NCBI RefSeq assembly: GCF_011082085.1
Contig: NZ_CP041063.1
Span: forward strand, 1,674,001 to 1,738,000
Direction: 5' to 3'
DNA from: Bacillus sp. Cs-700
GTDB lineage: Bacteria > Bacillota > Bacilli > Bacillales > Guptibacillaceae
DNA: 64,000 nt
Shown here: one piece after another, positions 18,453 through 28,700 of the stretch
How the letters are laid out: every line of letters begins with the position of its first letter
Position numbering within the stretch: the first letter of the stretch is position 1
Made by a program: the position numbers and the translations under genes
The notes under the pieces: model-generated
Told to the model about the DNA's origin: nothing
What the model saw: only the letters and a program-made list of their open reading frames with translations
Database searches by the model: none

Positions 18453-19793
18453 CTAATAGGCTGGAGGGATACTTTGCGGAAAGTGAAATACGTTCATCGG
18501 GTCATATTTTGTTTTTACTTTCCGGAGTCTATCAAAATTCGTTCCATAATAAGCATGGCCATAGTTTTCAATGTTAAAATCCGGAACATTAACATAGGAT
18601 CCCTTGGAGAACGGCTTTAACATCTCGCGGGTTCTTTCTACTAAAGCAAGATTTCTTCGGGCATCTGAAGGATTTGTCCAAGTTGCACTCCACTCAAAAT
18701 AATATTTTGGGTCACGCCAGAAGAATGCTGTGTCTTTTGGAGAAATTCTACTTACTTCACCACCCCAATTTAGAAAAAAGAAATTGGATTCGGTTCCGGT
18801 TGCTTCCTCAAGAAAACGGCGCATGACTTTTATAGCTTCATCAGGAAATGGTTGAAAACCATATGATGATGAAAATTTATTCGCCATGTCCGACGGAATT
18901 GGGTCAGGGACAAGCCATTGGTCAACGACTGATGGCCAGGATGAAGTCTGAATGTTAACCTCTGTTGGCGTACCCGTTCTTAATAATGGTTTTAATAAAT
19001 TGGTTAACTCCCCTTTTGAACCTAGAAACAGCCCTGTTGCTTGCAGCAACCCATTGTTTTTACTAAAAACCTCCAATATAGCGCCTAATCTATCGTCAAC
19101 AAAAGGAGCCCACCTTTGCCAAACCTTAACTACCTCTTCCATTTGGTTCCATGGCCATGTAATACTATATATCGTAGCCTTAGTAGGTGCACGATGCAAT
19201 TTCAACGCGTATTCTGTAGCGATTCCGAAATTTCCTCCACCACCGCCGCGCGAGGCCCATAAGAGGTCAGAATGATTATTATAATCAGCTTTTAGTGTTC
19301 TTCCCCTGGCATCAACCATTTTTACTCCAACAAGGTTATCACTAGCTAAACCGATCGTGCGTTGAATTGGTCCAATACCACCACCCAGTGTAAGACCGGC
19401 AATTCCGACGGAGGGACTATCCCCAAAAGGAAACATAAAGCCTTTTTGGGCTAAAGTCTTTACAACCGGACCTACATCGTTCCCGGTTTCTACAAGAGCT
19501 ATTTCCTTATTACTATTTAGGCGAATTCGAGTCATCTCGCTGACATCGATTGTGATGCCATCTTTTACAGTAGCCATATTTCTTTCCAAGGAATGGCGCC
19601 CGCCTCGAGCACGAATAGGAACATTGTTTTCTCGTGCCCATTTAATTGCATTACACACATCATTATGATTTTGCGCGAATACAATCACTAGAGGAAATGT
19701 GTTAGTATACGGATTCCAATTTAGCCGTGCCTCTTCATACCCGGGTTCGCCTTTAAAAATCACTCGACCCGTCAATTTCGTTTCTGATTTCAA
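18453..19793 (-). CDS. FAD-binding oxidase of the berberine-bridge (BBE) family
   Basis: A 446-residue flavoprotein resembling B. subtilis CotQ/YvdP. The FAD_binding_4 domain has the covalent-flavin histidine in RARGGRHSLE (~residue 68) and the pyrophosphate loop GIAGLTLGGGIG. The BBE tail NYGHAYYGTNFDRLRKVKTKYDPMNVF closes the protein. The cysteine that gives bicovalent flavin in plant BBE is absent, so single histidyl attachment is likely. It probably oxidises an alcohol or sugar with O2. The GTG at 19817 has no ribosome site; TTG at 19793 follows GAAGGAG at correct spacing and is preferred. Confidence 0.88.
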   Translation of the reverse strand: MKSETKLTGRVIFKGEPGYEEARLNWNPYTNTFPLVIVFAQNHNDVCNAIKWARENNVPIRARGGRHSLERNMATVKDGITIDVSEMTRIRLNSNKEIALVETGNDVGPVVKTLAQKGFMFPFGDSPSVGIAGLTLGGGIGPIQRTIGLASDNLVGVKMVDARGRTLKADYNNHSDLLWASRGGGGGNFGIATEYALKLHRAPTKATIYSITWPWNQMEEVVKVWQRWAPFVDDRLGAILEVFSKNNGLLQATGLFLGSKGELTNLLKPLLRTGTPTEVNIQTSSWPSVVDQWLVPDPIPSDMANKFSSSYGFQPFPDEAIKVMRRFLEEATGTESNFFFLNWGGEVSRISPKDTAFFWRDPKYYFEWSATWTNPSDARRNLALVERTREMLKPFSKGSYVNVPDFNIENYGHAYYGTNFDRLRKVKTKYDPMNVFHFPQSIPPAY

Positions 19794-20157
19794 TCTATCC
19801 ACTCCTTCTATTATCACTAAATATCAATACAAAAAATTTAGTAATACTATCTTATGCACGGTTATGAAGAGGGGAGTAAGCAACTATCAGGTGAATTTTG
19901 ATTTTAAGAGAAATCGGGTTCTTATATTATTAAATTAAGTGGGCAAGATTGTTTAATACCAATTACTTCAAATCGATATTACTTTCACAAGTACTTGCTC
20001 TTTTTACTGATCATTTTTATAAGAATAATACAAGAGTTTTAGTAGTAGAAAAGTTGCATTGTCAAAACTTTCCCATATTCTTAGAATTGGGTGCTTTTTA
20101 TGATAATCTATTACCCAAGGAGTTTCCCTAACTCCTTCCCCTTGAAATAAAATGATC

Positions 20158-20189
20158 CAAGCCCCCACACTCTAGAGTGTGGGGGCTTG
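20158..20189. repeat. 32-bp perfect palindrome
   Basis: CAAGCCCCCACACTCT is followed immediately by its reverse complement, with no loop. There is no T-run on either side, so a simple terminator is less likely. It could be a protein site or a short transcript hairpin. Confidence 0.7.
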
Positions 20190-20321
20190 CTGTATGTGTA
20201 TTACTCAGCGCTGAGAAGGGTCTATGTTCTCGTAAAATTGATATTATACACGAAGTTTAATTCCCTAATGAAATCCCAGACTTTTGGTATAATAGTGGTA
20301 ATTTAAGAGGAATAAAATAAA

Positions 20322-20347
20322 AGAGCTTGGGTCAAATGCCAAGCTCT
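20322..20347 (-). terminator. Terminator of the ecsC-like gene
   Basis: AGAGCTTGG / CCAAGCTCT stem. On the minus strand it is followed by TTTTATTTT, 16 bp after the stop at 20363. Confidence 0.8.
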
Positions 20348-20362
20348 CTTTCACTCACGTTG

Positions 20363-21445
20363 TCAGGTTCTAACTTTATTCATTATTTCAACGTAGTCCA
20401 AAATATCAGGTCTAAGGTTATTATCTGAACCAGAATTAAGTTCAGTTATTCTAATATCTTTCTCAAATAAAAATCTCTTATGATAGATTAGGTTTGCTCC
20501 TTTTATTATCTTATTCATGGTATATGTGTCTGACATAGCTCCAATAAATCCACTAATAACAGGTACCGCTTTTTTTCCAGTTTCTTTGCTCATTTTTTTA
20601 CCAATCTGTTCAAGTAGATTCTTAAATATGCCTGCTTCTACTCCTTCTTTACCCGCTTTTTCCAGTGCTTTTTTAGCTTGTGCATTTGCTAAAGCACGTA
20701 TCTGAACATATAGTAATTCAGCCCCACCTTTTTGAGCCATTTTTTCGTATGATAATTTCCTTAATGACTCTTTTAAAGCTGTAACGTTTGTAGCAAACAT
20801 CATCCTACTAACTATTGACCCAAGGTTCTGTGCATCTGACGCTATATGGGGAGATAGACATTCAATTGTTACACTGGATGCAAATTCTAACTCACTTGGA
20901 TCATCAACAACATCGTAACCATAGTATAAACCCACAGCTTGAACAGTTCTATAGTACATAAAAAACGTATAGGCTAGGTTAAATGGGACACCCCATAAAC
21001 CAAATATTCCTGTTAGCCCTCCACCTACAAATGCCGTAGGTAAATCAAACATTTTTCTCCTGTTGATTACATTCTTTTCGATGTAATAACTTCTTAGTTC
21101 ACATATTCTTTCAAAGTGATCAATCTGAAGATCTTCATTACTTAAAGATTTTATTACTTGCTTTTTACTTAAAGTGTATCTTGCAGAATTTTCATTTACG
21201 ACACCAAAACCCTTACCAGCACTTTCCATAACCTTTTTAATTACCACCAAATCACTCGCACTTTTAATAGCATCCGATGTGATATCCTTCACTTTTGCTG
21301 GTAAATATTCAGATACTTTATCTTTTGTGTTAATTAGATGTGTTTGCAAAGGACTCGGCTGTATGAATTCCTCATATTTCTTTGTAAGAGTTTTTAATAG
21401 ATCTATTTCTTTTTGATTTAAAGATGTGAAGTTATCATTATACAA
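20363..21445 (-). CDS. EcsC family protein
   Basis: A 360-residue protein of the EcsC family. The central hydrophobic segment PTAFVGGGLTGIFGLWGVPFNLAYTFFMYYRTVQAVG (residues ~140-178) is the family core. The N-terminal ~60 residues are charged and helical. Outside the ecs operon these proteins occur alone in accessory regions and their function is unknown; membrane association is likely. No ecsA or ecsB is present. The start is TTG at 21445 with AAAGGAG eight bases upstream. Confidence 0.83.
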   Translation of the reverse strand: MYNDNFTSLNQKEIDLLKTLTKKYEEFIQPSPLQTHLINTKDKVSEYLPAKVKDITSDAIKSASDLVVIKKVMESAGKGFGVVNENSARYTLSKKQVIKSLSNEDLQIDHFERICELRSYYIEKNVINRRKMFDLPTAFVGGGLTGIFGLWGVPFNLAYTFFMYYRTVQAVGLYYGYDVVDDPSELEFASSVTIECLSPHIASDAQNLGSIVSRMMFATNVTALKESLRKLSYEKMAQKGGAELLYVQIRALANAQAKKALEKAGKEGVEAGIFKNLLEQIGKKMSKETGKKAVPVISGFIGAMSDTYTMNKIIKGANLIYHKRFLFEKDIRITELNSGSDNNLRPDILDYVEIMNKVRT

Positions 21446-21550
21446 TTCCTATACTCCTTTCAGTCATGGATACCACCAGCATTAAGAAAGGTAGTATTAA
21501 AATGACCATTAATATGTTGATTTCGACAGTTTTATCTTCCCCTTATGGAC

Positions 21551-21710
21551 AGAGGGGCAGATTAACCGTCCTAACGATGAATTAATAAACCATAATGCAC
21601 AGAAAAATTTCTTGCGTAATCAAAATCAAAGCGACTAGTATTTGTGGTAGTAATAATCAAAACGTCAACTATTACAACTATATATGGTGGGGCGAGGAAC
21701 CTGTTTCCCT
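21551..21710. repeat. Degenerate ~150-bp repeat, copy A
   Basis: Shares with copies B and C the left block (AACCGTCCTAACGATGAATTAATAAACCATA type, here degenerate) and the right end GGCGAGGAACCTGTTTCCCT. The right end overlaps the last eleven codons of the PLD-EVE gene. The middle is diverged. Confidence 0.65.
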
Positions 21711-22745
21711 TACTGAATCCTCAATAATATTGATTACATGACTAGCAAATTCTTTAGTAAGTTGAATTTTATCAGCCCCAAAATTTAAAGCCCCCAGAGT
21801 TTTTCCTTGATTGTTTTTTGTAATTGGTAGTGTTGCATTATATAAAGACTGAATAGAAGAAATAGTATTATTAAACGTATTCCATCTTTCGCTATATTCG
21901 GGACAGAGGTTTTTGGCTTTTACTTCCCACGGCCATCTACTAGACGTTCCCTCCAAAAAATATGGACCTTCTATAACCTCAAAATATCCCAATAGCTTTG
22001 CGGTTCCCACACCATAACAGATTAAAATATCTCCCTCTCTTACTGCAGTAGGTTTTCGTTTAGAAAAGTGAAGTTCCTGTATATCTGGTGATAATTTTCT
22101 ATCTTCAGAAAAAGGATTGTCCGATACTCCCACAGGCTTAATAAAATATCGTTTATCAGACGTAACTGTATTCTTTTGTTTATTAAGTATATCGCTAACA
22201 CTTAAACTTATTTTTGGTTCTCTAGGCTTAGGAGACGCCTGTAAAAAGGCATCTATCCTTTTTATTATTTCTTCTAATTCTTTGTTAGATAAAATTTTAC
22301 TTTCAACACTATTGATTTCACTAATTAACTTTAATAGTTGACTATTATCGTCAATTAAAACTCCCCACTCATGATTAGTTTCTAATCCGTAATTAGTAAA
22401 ATTTGCAGAAGTAATTATACCTTTTAAGGGTGCTCCGGAATTTAACGATATGTATATTTTTCCATGCAATTTATTGTCAATAGAGACGCAGTAACCAATA
22501 CTATTTTTTTGACAATTCATGCAAAAGGAATAGAGTGAGTTTGATTTTTTTAATAAATCGGGATCATTATCTTTTAGGGTTGTTGTCAATGAAATATGTT
22601 TAATATCCAAACCTTTTAATTGACTAAAAAAATCATCAAATGATTCCATTAAGAACGGACTTACTATTTGAAGCTCATCAGCATTTAAAAGAATATATTT
22701 AATTTCATTGTAATGATTAGAATAAATATTATTTAAAAGTTTCAT
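21678..22745 (-). CDS. PLD-type nuclease fused to a PUA/EVE-like domain
   Basis: A 355-residue fusion. The N-terminal half is a phospholipase-D-superfamily domain with one HKD-like motif: His94-Gly-Lys96 (KLHGKIYIS) followed by Asn115 in ITSANFT and HEWGVLI. One motif implies an active dimer, as in PLD-type nucleases. A linker (~140-195) leads to a beta-rich domain (~199-345) with RYFIKPVG, REGDILICYGVGTAKLLGYFEV and RWPWEV, features of the PUA/EVE fold that reads modified bases. Nuclease plus modified-base reader suggests a type IV-like restriction enzyme, but this is inference. The last ~11 residues lie in repeat A, so the native C-terminus may have been replaced. The start follows GAGGTGAGG. 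Confidence 0.72.
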   Translation of the reverse strand: MKLLNNIYSNHYNEIKYILLNADELQIVSPFLMESFDDFFSQLKGLDIKHISLTTTLKDNDPDLLKKSNSLYSFCMNCQKNSIGYCVSIDNKLHGKIYISLNSGAPLKGIITSANFTNYGLETNHEWGVLIDDNSQLLKLISEINSVESKILSNKELEEIIKRIDAFLQASPKPREPKISLSVSDILNKQKNTVTSDKRYFIKPVGVSDNPFSEDRKLSPDIQELHFSKRKPTAVREGDILICYGVGTAKLLGYFEVIEGPYFLEGTSSRWPWEVKAKNLCPEYSERWNTFNNTISSIQSLYNATLPITKNNQGKTLGALNFGADKIQLTKEFASHVINIIEDSVRETGSSPHHI

Positions 22746-22836
22746 TCCCTCACCTCACATAGGCATGTAATATTTCACATATATAAGTATACATCATTCC
22801 CATTTCCATAATTAGTAATATAAAACTCAGGAACAG

Positions 22837-22988
22837 AGAAAAAGGTAGACCTTCCCAACAATGAATTGATAAACCATTCATGGTGTAATTCCTACGAAGC
22901 AGAATTATAGTGGCTGGAATGTGCGTTAGTAAAACTCAAAAACGTAATATATTTTAGACACATTGGGAGGTGCAAGGAACCTGTCCCT
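22837..22988. repeat. Degenerate ~150-bp repeat, copy B
   Basis: Left part AAGGTAGACCTTCCCAACAA aligns with copy C. The internal segment ATTATAGTGGCTGGAATGTG and the following GTTAGTAAAAC are almost identical to copy C, and the right end is GTGCAAGGAACCTGTCCCT. An IS3-family transposase remnant begins nine bases after it. Confidence 0.75.
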
Positions 22989-22996
22989 ACTGTATC

Positions 22997-23117
22997 CATG
23001 ATAAAGCCGTCGCTGAAGCGATGTTAAAGGTTATTAAAAATGAATTTGTGAATGATTGCCCATTTTAAAAAACAAGCACAACTCGATATTGAACTTTTTG
23101 ATTATGTGCATAAATTA
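22997..23117 (+). pseudogene. IS3-family transposase OrfB remnant (C-terminal part)
   Basis: Translation gives DKAVAEAMLKVIKNEFVN, the DDE-domain segment around the catalytic Glu of IS150/IS3 OrfB proteins. After PF a one-base shift restores KKQAQLDIELFDYVH. Both ends are missing and there is no start or stop of its own. It abuts repeat copy B and is clearly dead. Confidence 0.75.
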
Positions 23118-23837
23118 TGTAATAGTCTCTTTAGTAGCATTACGCACAAAAACCCTTTTATTTTCTAATGAACTAAAGAAAGGGATAGCATTACTTTTAA
23201 CTGGATGTTCAACTTTGTATAAGCTAATATTATTTAAAAGTTTGAGATCCATAAACGAAAAAGGTGAATCTATCTCCTCAAATAGATAGAAGTTTCCTTG
23301 CTTTGAATTACAATGCTCACAATACTGCTGTGCATTCTTCTTTTTTGCAAGGTTAACACACTCTTGTGCTATAGGATGGTTTATTGATTCCAAGACTTGA
23401 ACTGTTTCATCGGTTAATGTGGATAATGGGGAGAAGAAAGGTTCGTATTCATCATGCCATACGTTAACCTCTATTTCTTTTGAATCAATAATATATGAAT
23501 CTGGCATTAAGTTTTGATAGTTATCATATAGCATTCCTAATACTCTATTGTTTTTTTTACATTTCCAGCAACACCTAACCGATTCAGCTAAATAAAATCT
23601 CGTAGCAAACAAAGAATAGTCTTCTTCATAATTTAACCATTTACAAAATTCTTCATTATCTACTATCTCTCCTTCAATATACCAACGTCTTCTCTCTCGA
23701 TGCCATCTTGCTCCATAACTTTTAGCAACTTCTTTTTCCTTATAAGGGACGTTTAAATAATATCTTTTCTTATCTTTATATTGAACATTTTCAGTAATAT
23801 TTTTTTTATGCAATTTTCCAATGAATTTTTTAAACAA
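23115..23837 (-). CDS. DUF5710 domain protein with two Cys pairs
   Basis: A 240-residue protein. Residues ~25-58 (YLNVPYKEKEVAKSYGARWHRERRRWYI) match the DUF5710 motif, a short module found in plasmid primases, TraC-like proteins and DNA-processing enzymes. CCWKCKK near residue 90 and CEHC near 173 could form one zinc site. The rest is unfamiliar. The start is TTG at 23837 after AAGGGGATGAG, of moderate quality. It sits in a run of leftward orphan genes inside the island. The role is unknown; nucleic-acid binding is a reasonable guess. Confidence 0.65.
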   Translation of the reverse strand: MFKKFIGKLHKKNITENVQYKDKKRYYLNVPYKEKEVAKSYGARWHRERRRWYIEGEIVDNEEFCKWLNYEEDYSLFATRFYLAESVRCCWKCKKNNRVLGMLYDNYQNLMPDSYIIDSKEIEVNVWHDEYEPFFSPLSTLTDETVQVLESINHPIAQECVNLAKKKNAQQYCEHCNSKQGNFYLFEEIDSPFSFMDLKLLNNISLYKVEHPVKSNAIPFFSSLENKRVFVRNATKETIT

Positions 23838-23974
23838 AAACTCATCCCCTTATTTAATCTAGGATTAAAAACCTTTAATTCTTCAATCCTACAGAAACTA
23901 TTAGAATAAAATGACCTCCAAAGGGATTTTTATAATATTTGTAGAATTGAAAGATTTAATTTACACTAATACAC

Positions 23975-24313
23975 CTACTCGTTAGAATCAATTAGACGAA
24001 TACCAAATCTCTTTTGCTCTCTTCGATAAATGTTTCTTATATTTTCCAAAATCTCGATGGTTCTTTCATTTATATTATCATCAACAAGTGGAAATATAAC
24101 CTCTTTCCAAGTTTGATTATTTAGCTGGTAATACATCTGAAATAATTCCAAGCCAAAGTTCTGAATTTGGATATAGTTTTCTATTGGATTTACTATTAAA
24201 ACTAAATCTTTACTTTTGGTTGCATAAATTTTTTCTTTTTGATTCTTTATACCAAATATTAGAAAAGTCTCAAACAATGATATTATTTCTTTTTCAACTA
24301 AAGTTATTATCAA
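23975..24313 (-). CDS. Hypothetical protein, 112 aa
   Basis: I do not recognise this protein. It is acidic-basic mixed, without signal peptide or membrane helix. Visible features are an amphipathic N-terminus (MIITLVEKEIISLFETFLIF) and a charged C-terminal helix. The ribosome site before the TTG start is weak. AT content and orientation match the neighbouring orphan genes, and it may belong to an immunity or TA-like pair with the 162-aa gene upstream, but nothing proves this. Confidence 0.5.
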   Translation of the reverse strand: MIITLVEKEIISLFETFLIFGIKNQKEKIYATKSKDLVLIVNPIENYIQIQNFGLELFQMYYQLNNQTWKEVIFPLVDDNINERTIEILENIRNIYRREQKRFGIRLIDSNE

Positions 24314-24422
24314 TATACAATCACCACTCTTCTAAATAAGATGATAATACTAAAAATGGAATCTCATAAACAAATCAATTAGGTAATAATCACAAATACT
24401 TATCAAAGTATTTTCAAGTAAT

Positions 24423-24911
24423 TTAGTTAGGATTAACTCTTATAACTATAGTATCTTCATGAAGCCACATAAAACTTCCAGCAATATAACTACCATCAGT
24501 GCTTGTTTGATTTATTGTAGCAGCAAAAGAAGTACCTATCCTTCTACCTCTTTCTAGTTTGAAAACTACATCCGTACCGTCTATTTTAAACAATTGCCCC
24601 TTTTTAGTTAAATACTCCTTCAATGCTTTAGGAGTTACAGATTCCTCCACCTCGTAATACTTCTCTAGATCGCTATCTAAAAATGTAGATGAAGAATATT
24701 CAAAAAAGCTTCTAATGCTGATTGCTTCTATCTGTTCAGCAAATGTAAAAACCTCATTTTCCATTCCTGAATCTATTAATTGCAATATCTTATTCCTTTT
24801 CTCCTTGTATTCAAGGGTATTAACTTTCCATTTTACCTTGACTGATACCTCAATAAGCTCAAGAGCATACTTTTTTATTTCTTGGATACTGTTTTTTCTT
24901 TCAAAGCTCAT
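24423..24911 (-). CDS. Hypothetical protein, 162 aa
   Basis: Not recognised. The N-terminal half is helical with many Glu and Lys (residues 1-70). The C-terminal half looks beta-rich (VFKLERGRRIGTSFAATI ... SYIAGSFMWLHEDTIVIRV). No catalytic motif was seen. The ATG start at 24911 has GGAGTG at proper spacing, supporting a real gene. It lies ~110 bp upstream of the 112-aa gene in the same direction. Confidence 0.55.
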   Translation of the reverse strand: MSFERKNSIQEIKKYALELIEVSVKVKWKVNTLEYKEKRNKILQLIDSGMENEVFTFAEQIEAISIRSFFEYSSSTFLDSDLEKYYEVEESVTPKALKEYLTKKGQLFKIDGTDVVFKLERGRRIGTSFAATINQTSTDGSYIAGSFMWLHEDTIVIRVNPN

Positions 24912-25016
24912 AAGATTATCACTCCAATCCAGAGAACCTTTCCAGTGTTTTTTTAACAGTTGAATGCTTTTTTACTTGTAAATTCAGTAATATCGTTACT
25001 TAGTTAAACTCCATGT

Positions 25017-25557
25017 TCAAAGGTAAGCTATTGGCTCTAATCCCTTTCTTAGATACAGCGGATGTCTCGGATGGTTTCCACTTACTGTTTTCTTAATACA
25101 CTTGGGTTTAAAATCCCTCAGTAACTCGATTGTTTCTGAATTTCTTTTTTGTATATTACAATGCTTTTCTCCCCAAGCAAAAACAAGTAGATCCGATTGC
25201 TCAACAGCACCTAATATATAATCATTATTATTTTCTCCAACTGGAGAGGAATGACTTCTTAATAGATTTGGGTCTGTTGAGATTAATGCAAATAAGTTTA
25301 CTATTTTCATCTCCCCATACCCCCAGGATTTCGTGAAATTCACACACCTATTTAGTGTTCGATCACAAACATTTAAATCTGCATATATTTAGCATAACGA
25401 AAGTAACGGAACCTATCTCCTTTTTCCAAGAACACGTTAATTGATATCGATAAGTACCTGACGGATCAAACTCTGCACTAACTTTTTCTTGATTAGTCCA
25501 ATAGCGACACCCTGGTTTCGAAATCAATTCGACATCCTCCTTTAAATTCACAATCAC
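25017..25557 (-). pseudogene. DUF1643 protein gene, frameshifted
   Basis: Two frames together give one DUF1643 protein. The upstream part (25557 down to ~25387) reads DPSGTYRYQLTCSWKKEIGSVTFVMLN. The downstream part (from 25382) reads ADLNVCDRTLNRCVNFTKSWGYGE and continues to a normal C-terminus. Family members have MLNPSTAD at the join; here only four bases (25383-25386) stand where nine would encode PST. A five-base loss thus breaks the frame inside the most conserved motif. DUF1643 proteins are small, of unknown function and frequent on mobile DNA. A sequencing error is a possible alternative. Confidence 0.8.
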
Positions 25558-25742
25558 ACTTCCACAGTTGCTCTCCTACTTAGTTAACTTCAATTTGTGC
25601 CTGCAAAACTCCTTTCAAATCGCTTACAAATGGAAAAATTGAACATCTTAAAGTTCAGAATTAATGATTCCATCAAAAAACGCCAGGATATACCATATCC
25701 AAGCGTCTTTAAGGCAATGACAATTATTAATCTAATGTTCAT

Positions 25743-28700
25743 CTAATAGGATTGGGCTTTTTCAATCCCCAACTCTTCCAACTTCGCCCACAAACTCTCC
25801 ATTGATTTGGTTTTGTCGAAATAATACTCTCTTCCTCTAAGTCTCCAAAACTTCCAACCTATCCGTTCTAGATCGTATTGACGTTGCATGTCTTCTTCCC
25901 ATTTTTCAGGACCGTGCCATCTCTCGCCATCACATTCGACCGCAAGTCGATCTCTAATTCCTTCAATGACTAAATCAATACGATATTTACCAACTTTGAC
26001 TTGTGGCTGTACCTTATACCCTTTCGCTACGATCATGCGAAGTACTTCAATCTCAAAAGGGGAATCGCATAGCTCTTCCAAATTCTCGACAACATCATTT
26101 ACTCTTGTAGGGTTCTTACAATAACTTAGTAACTGGTAGCGGTAGCAATCTTTCTTTAACTCATCTAACTCAACTGAGTGATACAACCTCATTTGTTTTT
26201 TAGCGCGACTTGCAGCTACGTTAAACGTTTGCTGTTGGTCTTTTTTAGTCATCGCAACAAATCTTCTGTTTTCAGCTACGACCATTGATAAGAAAACGAT
26301 ATCTCTCTCGTCTCCTTGAAGACTATAGGCATTACCACAAATGATTTTCCTCTTAACAAATTCGTTTTCGGATATTTTTTCGCGAATTTTATTCTCAATC
26401 AGAGCTGCTTGTTTATTTCCTTGTAGTGCTATTACACCAATCGTCAAATCTTGAAATTGCGGATCTGCGACTATAGCTTGAATGTCTTCTACAATCTTAT
26501 CTGCTTCAGGAATATTAACGAGAATTTTTCCTTCTGAGGCATATCCATCCTGTACTTTTATCGCCATGACTGGTGGATCAACTTTTTCTTTTTCAAAAGG
26601 TAATCTTAAAGGAACCATCTGCCCGCCGTAACTCAGATCATTAGAAAATTGAATAATCTCTGGAACGCATCTAAAATGCTCTTTTAACATCAATCTACCG
26701 CTCTTAGGGAAAATTTGATCCGCTATTTCATAAAGCGAAATTTTATGATCAAATAATCGTTTGTTCGGCACTCCTTCTAAGTAACGTTGAATTAACTCTT
26801 CAATATCAGAGTCCTTTGTGCCAATTCCATAAGGACTGATTTGTTCGTCATCTCCGACCACTACAATCTTTTCACCACGTAACAGAACAGGAACTGACAT
26901 AATATCGCATTGACTGCTTTCATCAAATATGATCACATCAAACTTTTCATTGTAAACAGGAAAGTTCTCAATGACTTGATTCACTGGCATTATCCATACA
27001 GGAATAGCTGATTGAGCATTTTCCATTTCCTTACGTGCATCAGCAAGGTAGCGTTTGTTGTTTCCTGTACCTTTTCCATATCGCTTAATGAAATTTTTCC
27101 ATGCGACCAAAGCCCGTTTTTGTGATTCAGTGATACGGTTAATTTGATTTAACCAAGTAGAATTCGAGACAATTTCAGTAATTAATTTCTTTTGATATTC
27201 CTGCTCTATCTTAATATTATTCTCTATCCGTTCGGCTTCGAACTCCTGATTTTCAGTCATCCAATCGTACAACGATTTTAATTCCCAGGCCTTAATAGGA
27301 TATTGTGGAACTAGCACATCCTTGTCTAGTAAGCTAATGATCATACTTGCCGTATTAGGAGCATGATTCTGGAGTCGGTTTAACAGCGAATAAAATTGAG
27401 TCACTTCGTTTTTCTTGTTCATTAAACCGGTTAGTTCATTTATAACTGATTCCCATCTTGTTTCATCTTTTTCATGAAGAACGTCCGAGAAAGTTTGAAC
27501 AATTGGATGAATTCCTTTTTCATTTAAAAGTTTTTCTAATGTTTCAGTGTATACCGAGTATTCTTTTTCCCACTCTTGATAATTTAGAACGTCAAAGAGA
27601 TAGCTAATTTTTGTATCTAAATCACTGTAGAGTCCAAAGTCCAACCAGTTTTCATTAGGTAACGTTAAACGACTAGTTGTTTGTTTAAATGTCTCAATTA
27701 GCTGTCCTAATCGAATTGTTTTCTCATAAGAATCGATTTCTTTATCGATCGAATTGAAGAGACGTTTATCCTCAGCATCAATGAGTTGTCCATTGACCTC
27801 GTCAAGATTAGCATTCCATGTCCGTACAGCTTCTTCTTTCTTTTTCGTTAATAGAAGATATTGCTGTAAGATGTCGATTTCTTCTATTGCTCTGATAGGC
27901 TGTCCATTTAATATTGGAGTTTGCCATAAGTATTTGGCATTCTTTCCTTTCGATAAAGCAAATAGAGCATTCGGCTTCTTGTTCTCTCTTAGTCGTTCAC
28001 CATAGACATAGATGTCCGCTTCTAATTCAAAATAAGATTTGTCGGGTAGCTTAATATCATGACTAATAATAGTATTATAGATGGAAACCATTTCGTTATT
28101 TATTGCTTTCATACCATCGAGAAATGAAATCCACCGCTCTTTTCTTGTTTCTCCAGCTAATACATCTTCCAGTATCTTTTGATGGGGGGTATCTTCTTTA
28201 AAACATTCCTTATATTCAAGAATTCTCGAAGTCTCTTGCTTTAATTTCTCAGCGTATTCTCTTTCATCAGGAAATTGCATCTTATCTGTATGCAAAATGG
28301 CCGTATCATGCCGATGTTTTAAGTCTTTTCCAAGAGATAACCATTTTTTCATCTCTTCTGGACTTTTTAACAATTGAACATGAGGAAGAATCGAGTCCTT
28401 TAAATAGAGATCTTCATCCTTCAATCTTCCTCTAAGATCCCAAAGCGACTTAAATTCTTCTTCTGATAATGGGAAATCGGTATTCAATATCACTTTATCT
28501 AGTATCCATTGATAATCTAATGTTTCTTCTATCAACATTTGAGCTACATCGGCTTTGGAGATTGAATTACCTTTAAACTCAATTTCTGTTTTTTCGCTTT
28601 TACTATATTCTAAAAGCTGATGTTTGAATTTCGCTTCACTTCTTCTACTTTTATCTAAGTCTTCTTTACTCCTTGCGATTTCAGTTTCTAACTTTTCAGT

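Larger units (their letters stand above)
19794..20362. other. Intergenic region at the left edge of the accessory island
   Basis: About 570 bp without a supportable gene. It contains a 32-bp perfect palindrome (20158-20189) and the EcsC terminator. Base composition becomes clearly more AT-rich from here to about 44 kb. Confidence 0.5.

Noticed and set aside
19949-20131. Rightward 60-codon frame in the gap before the ecsC-like gene
   Set aside because: No ribosome site and no domain; AT-rich chance frame.
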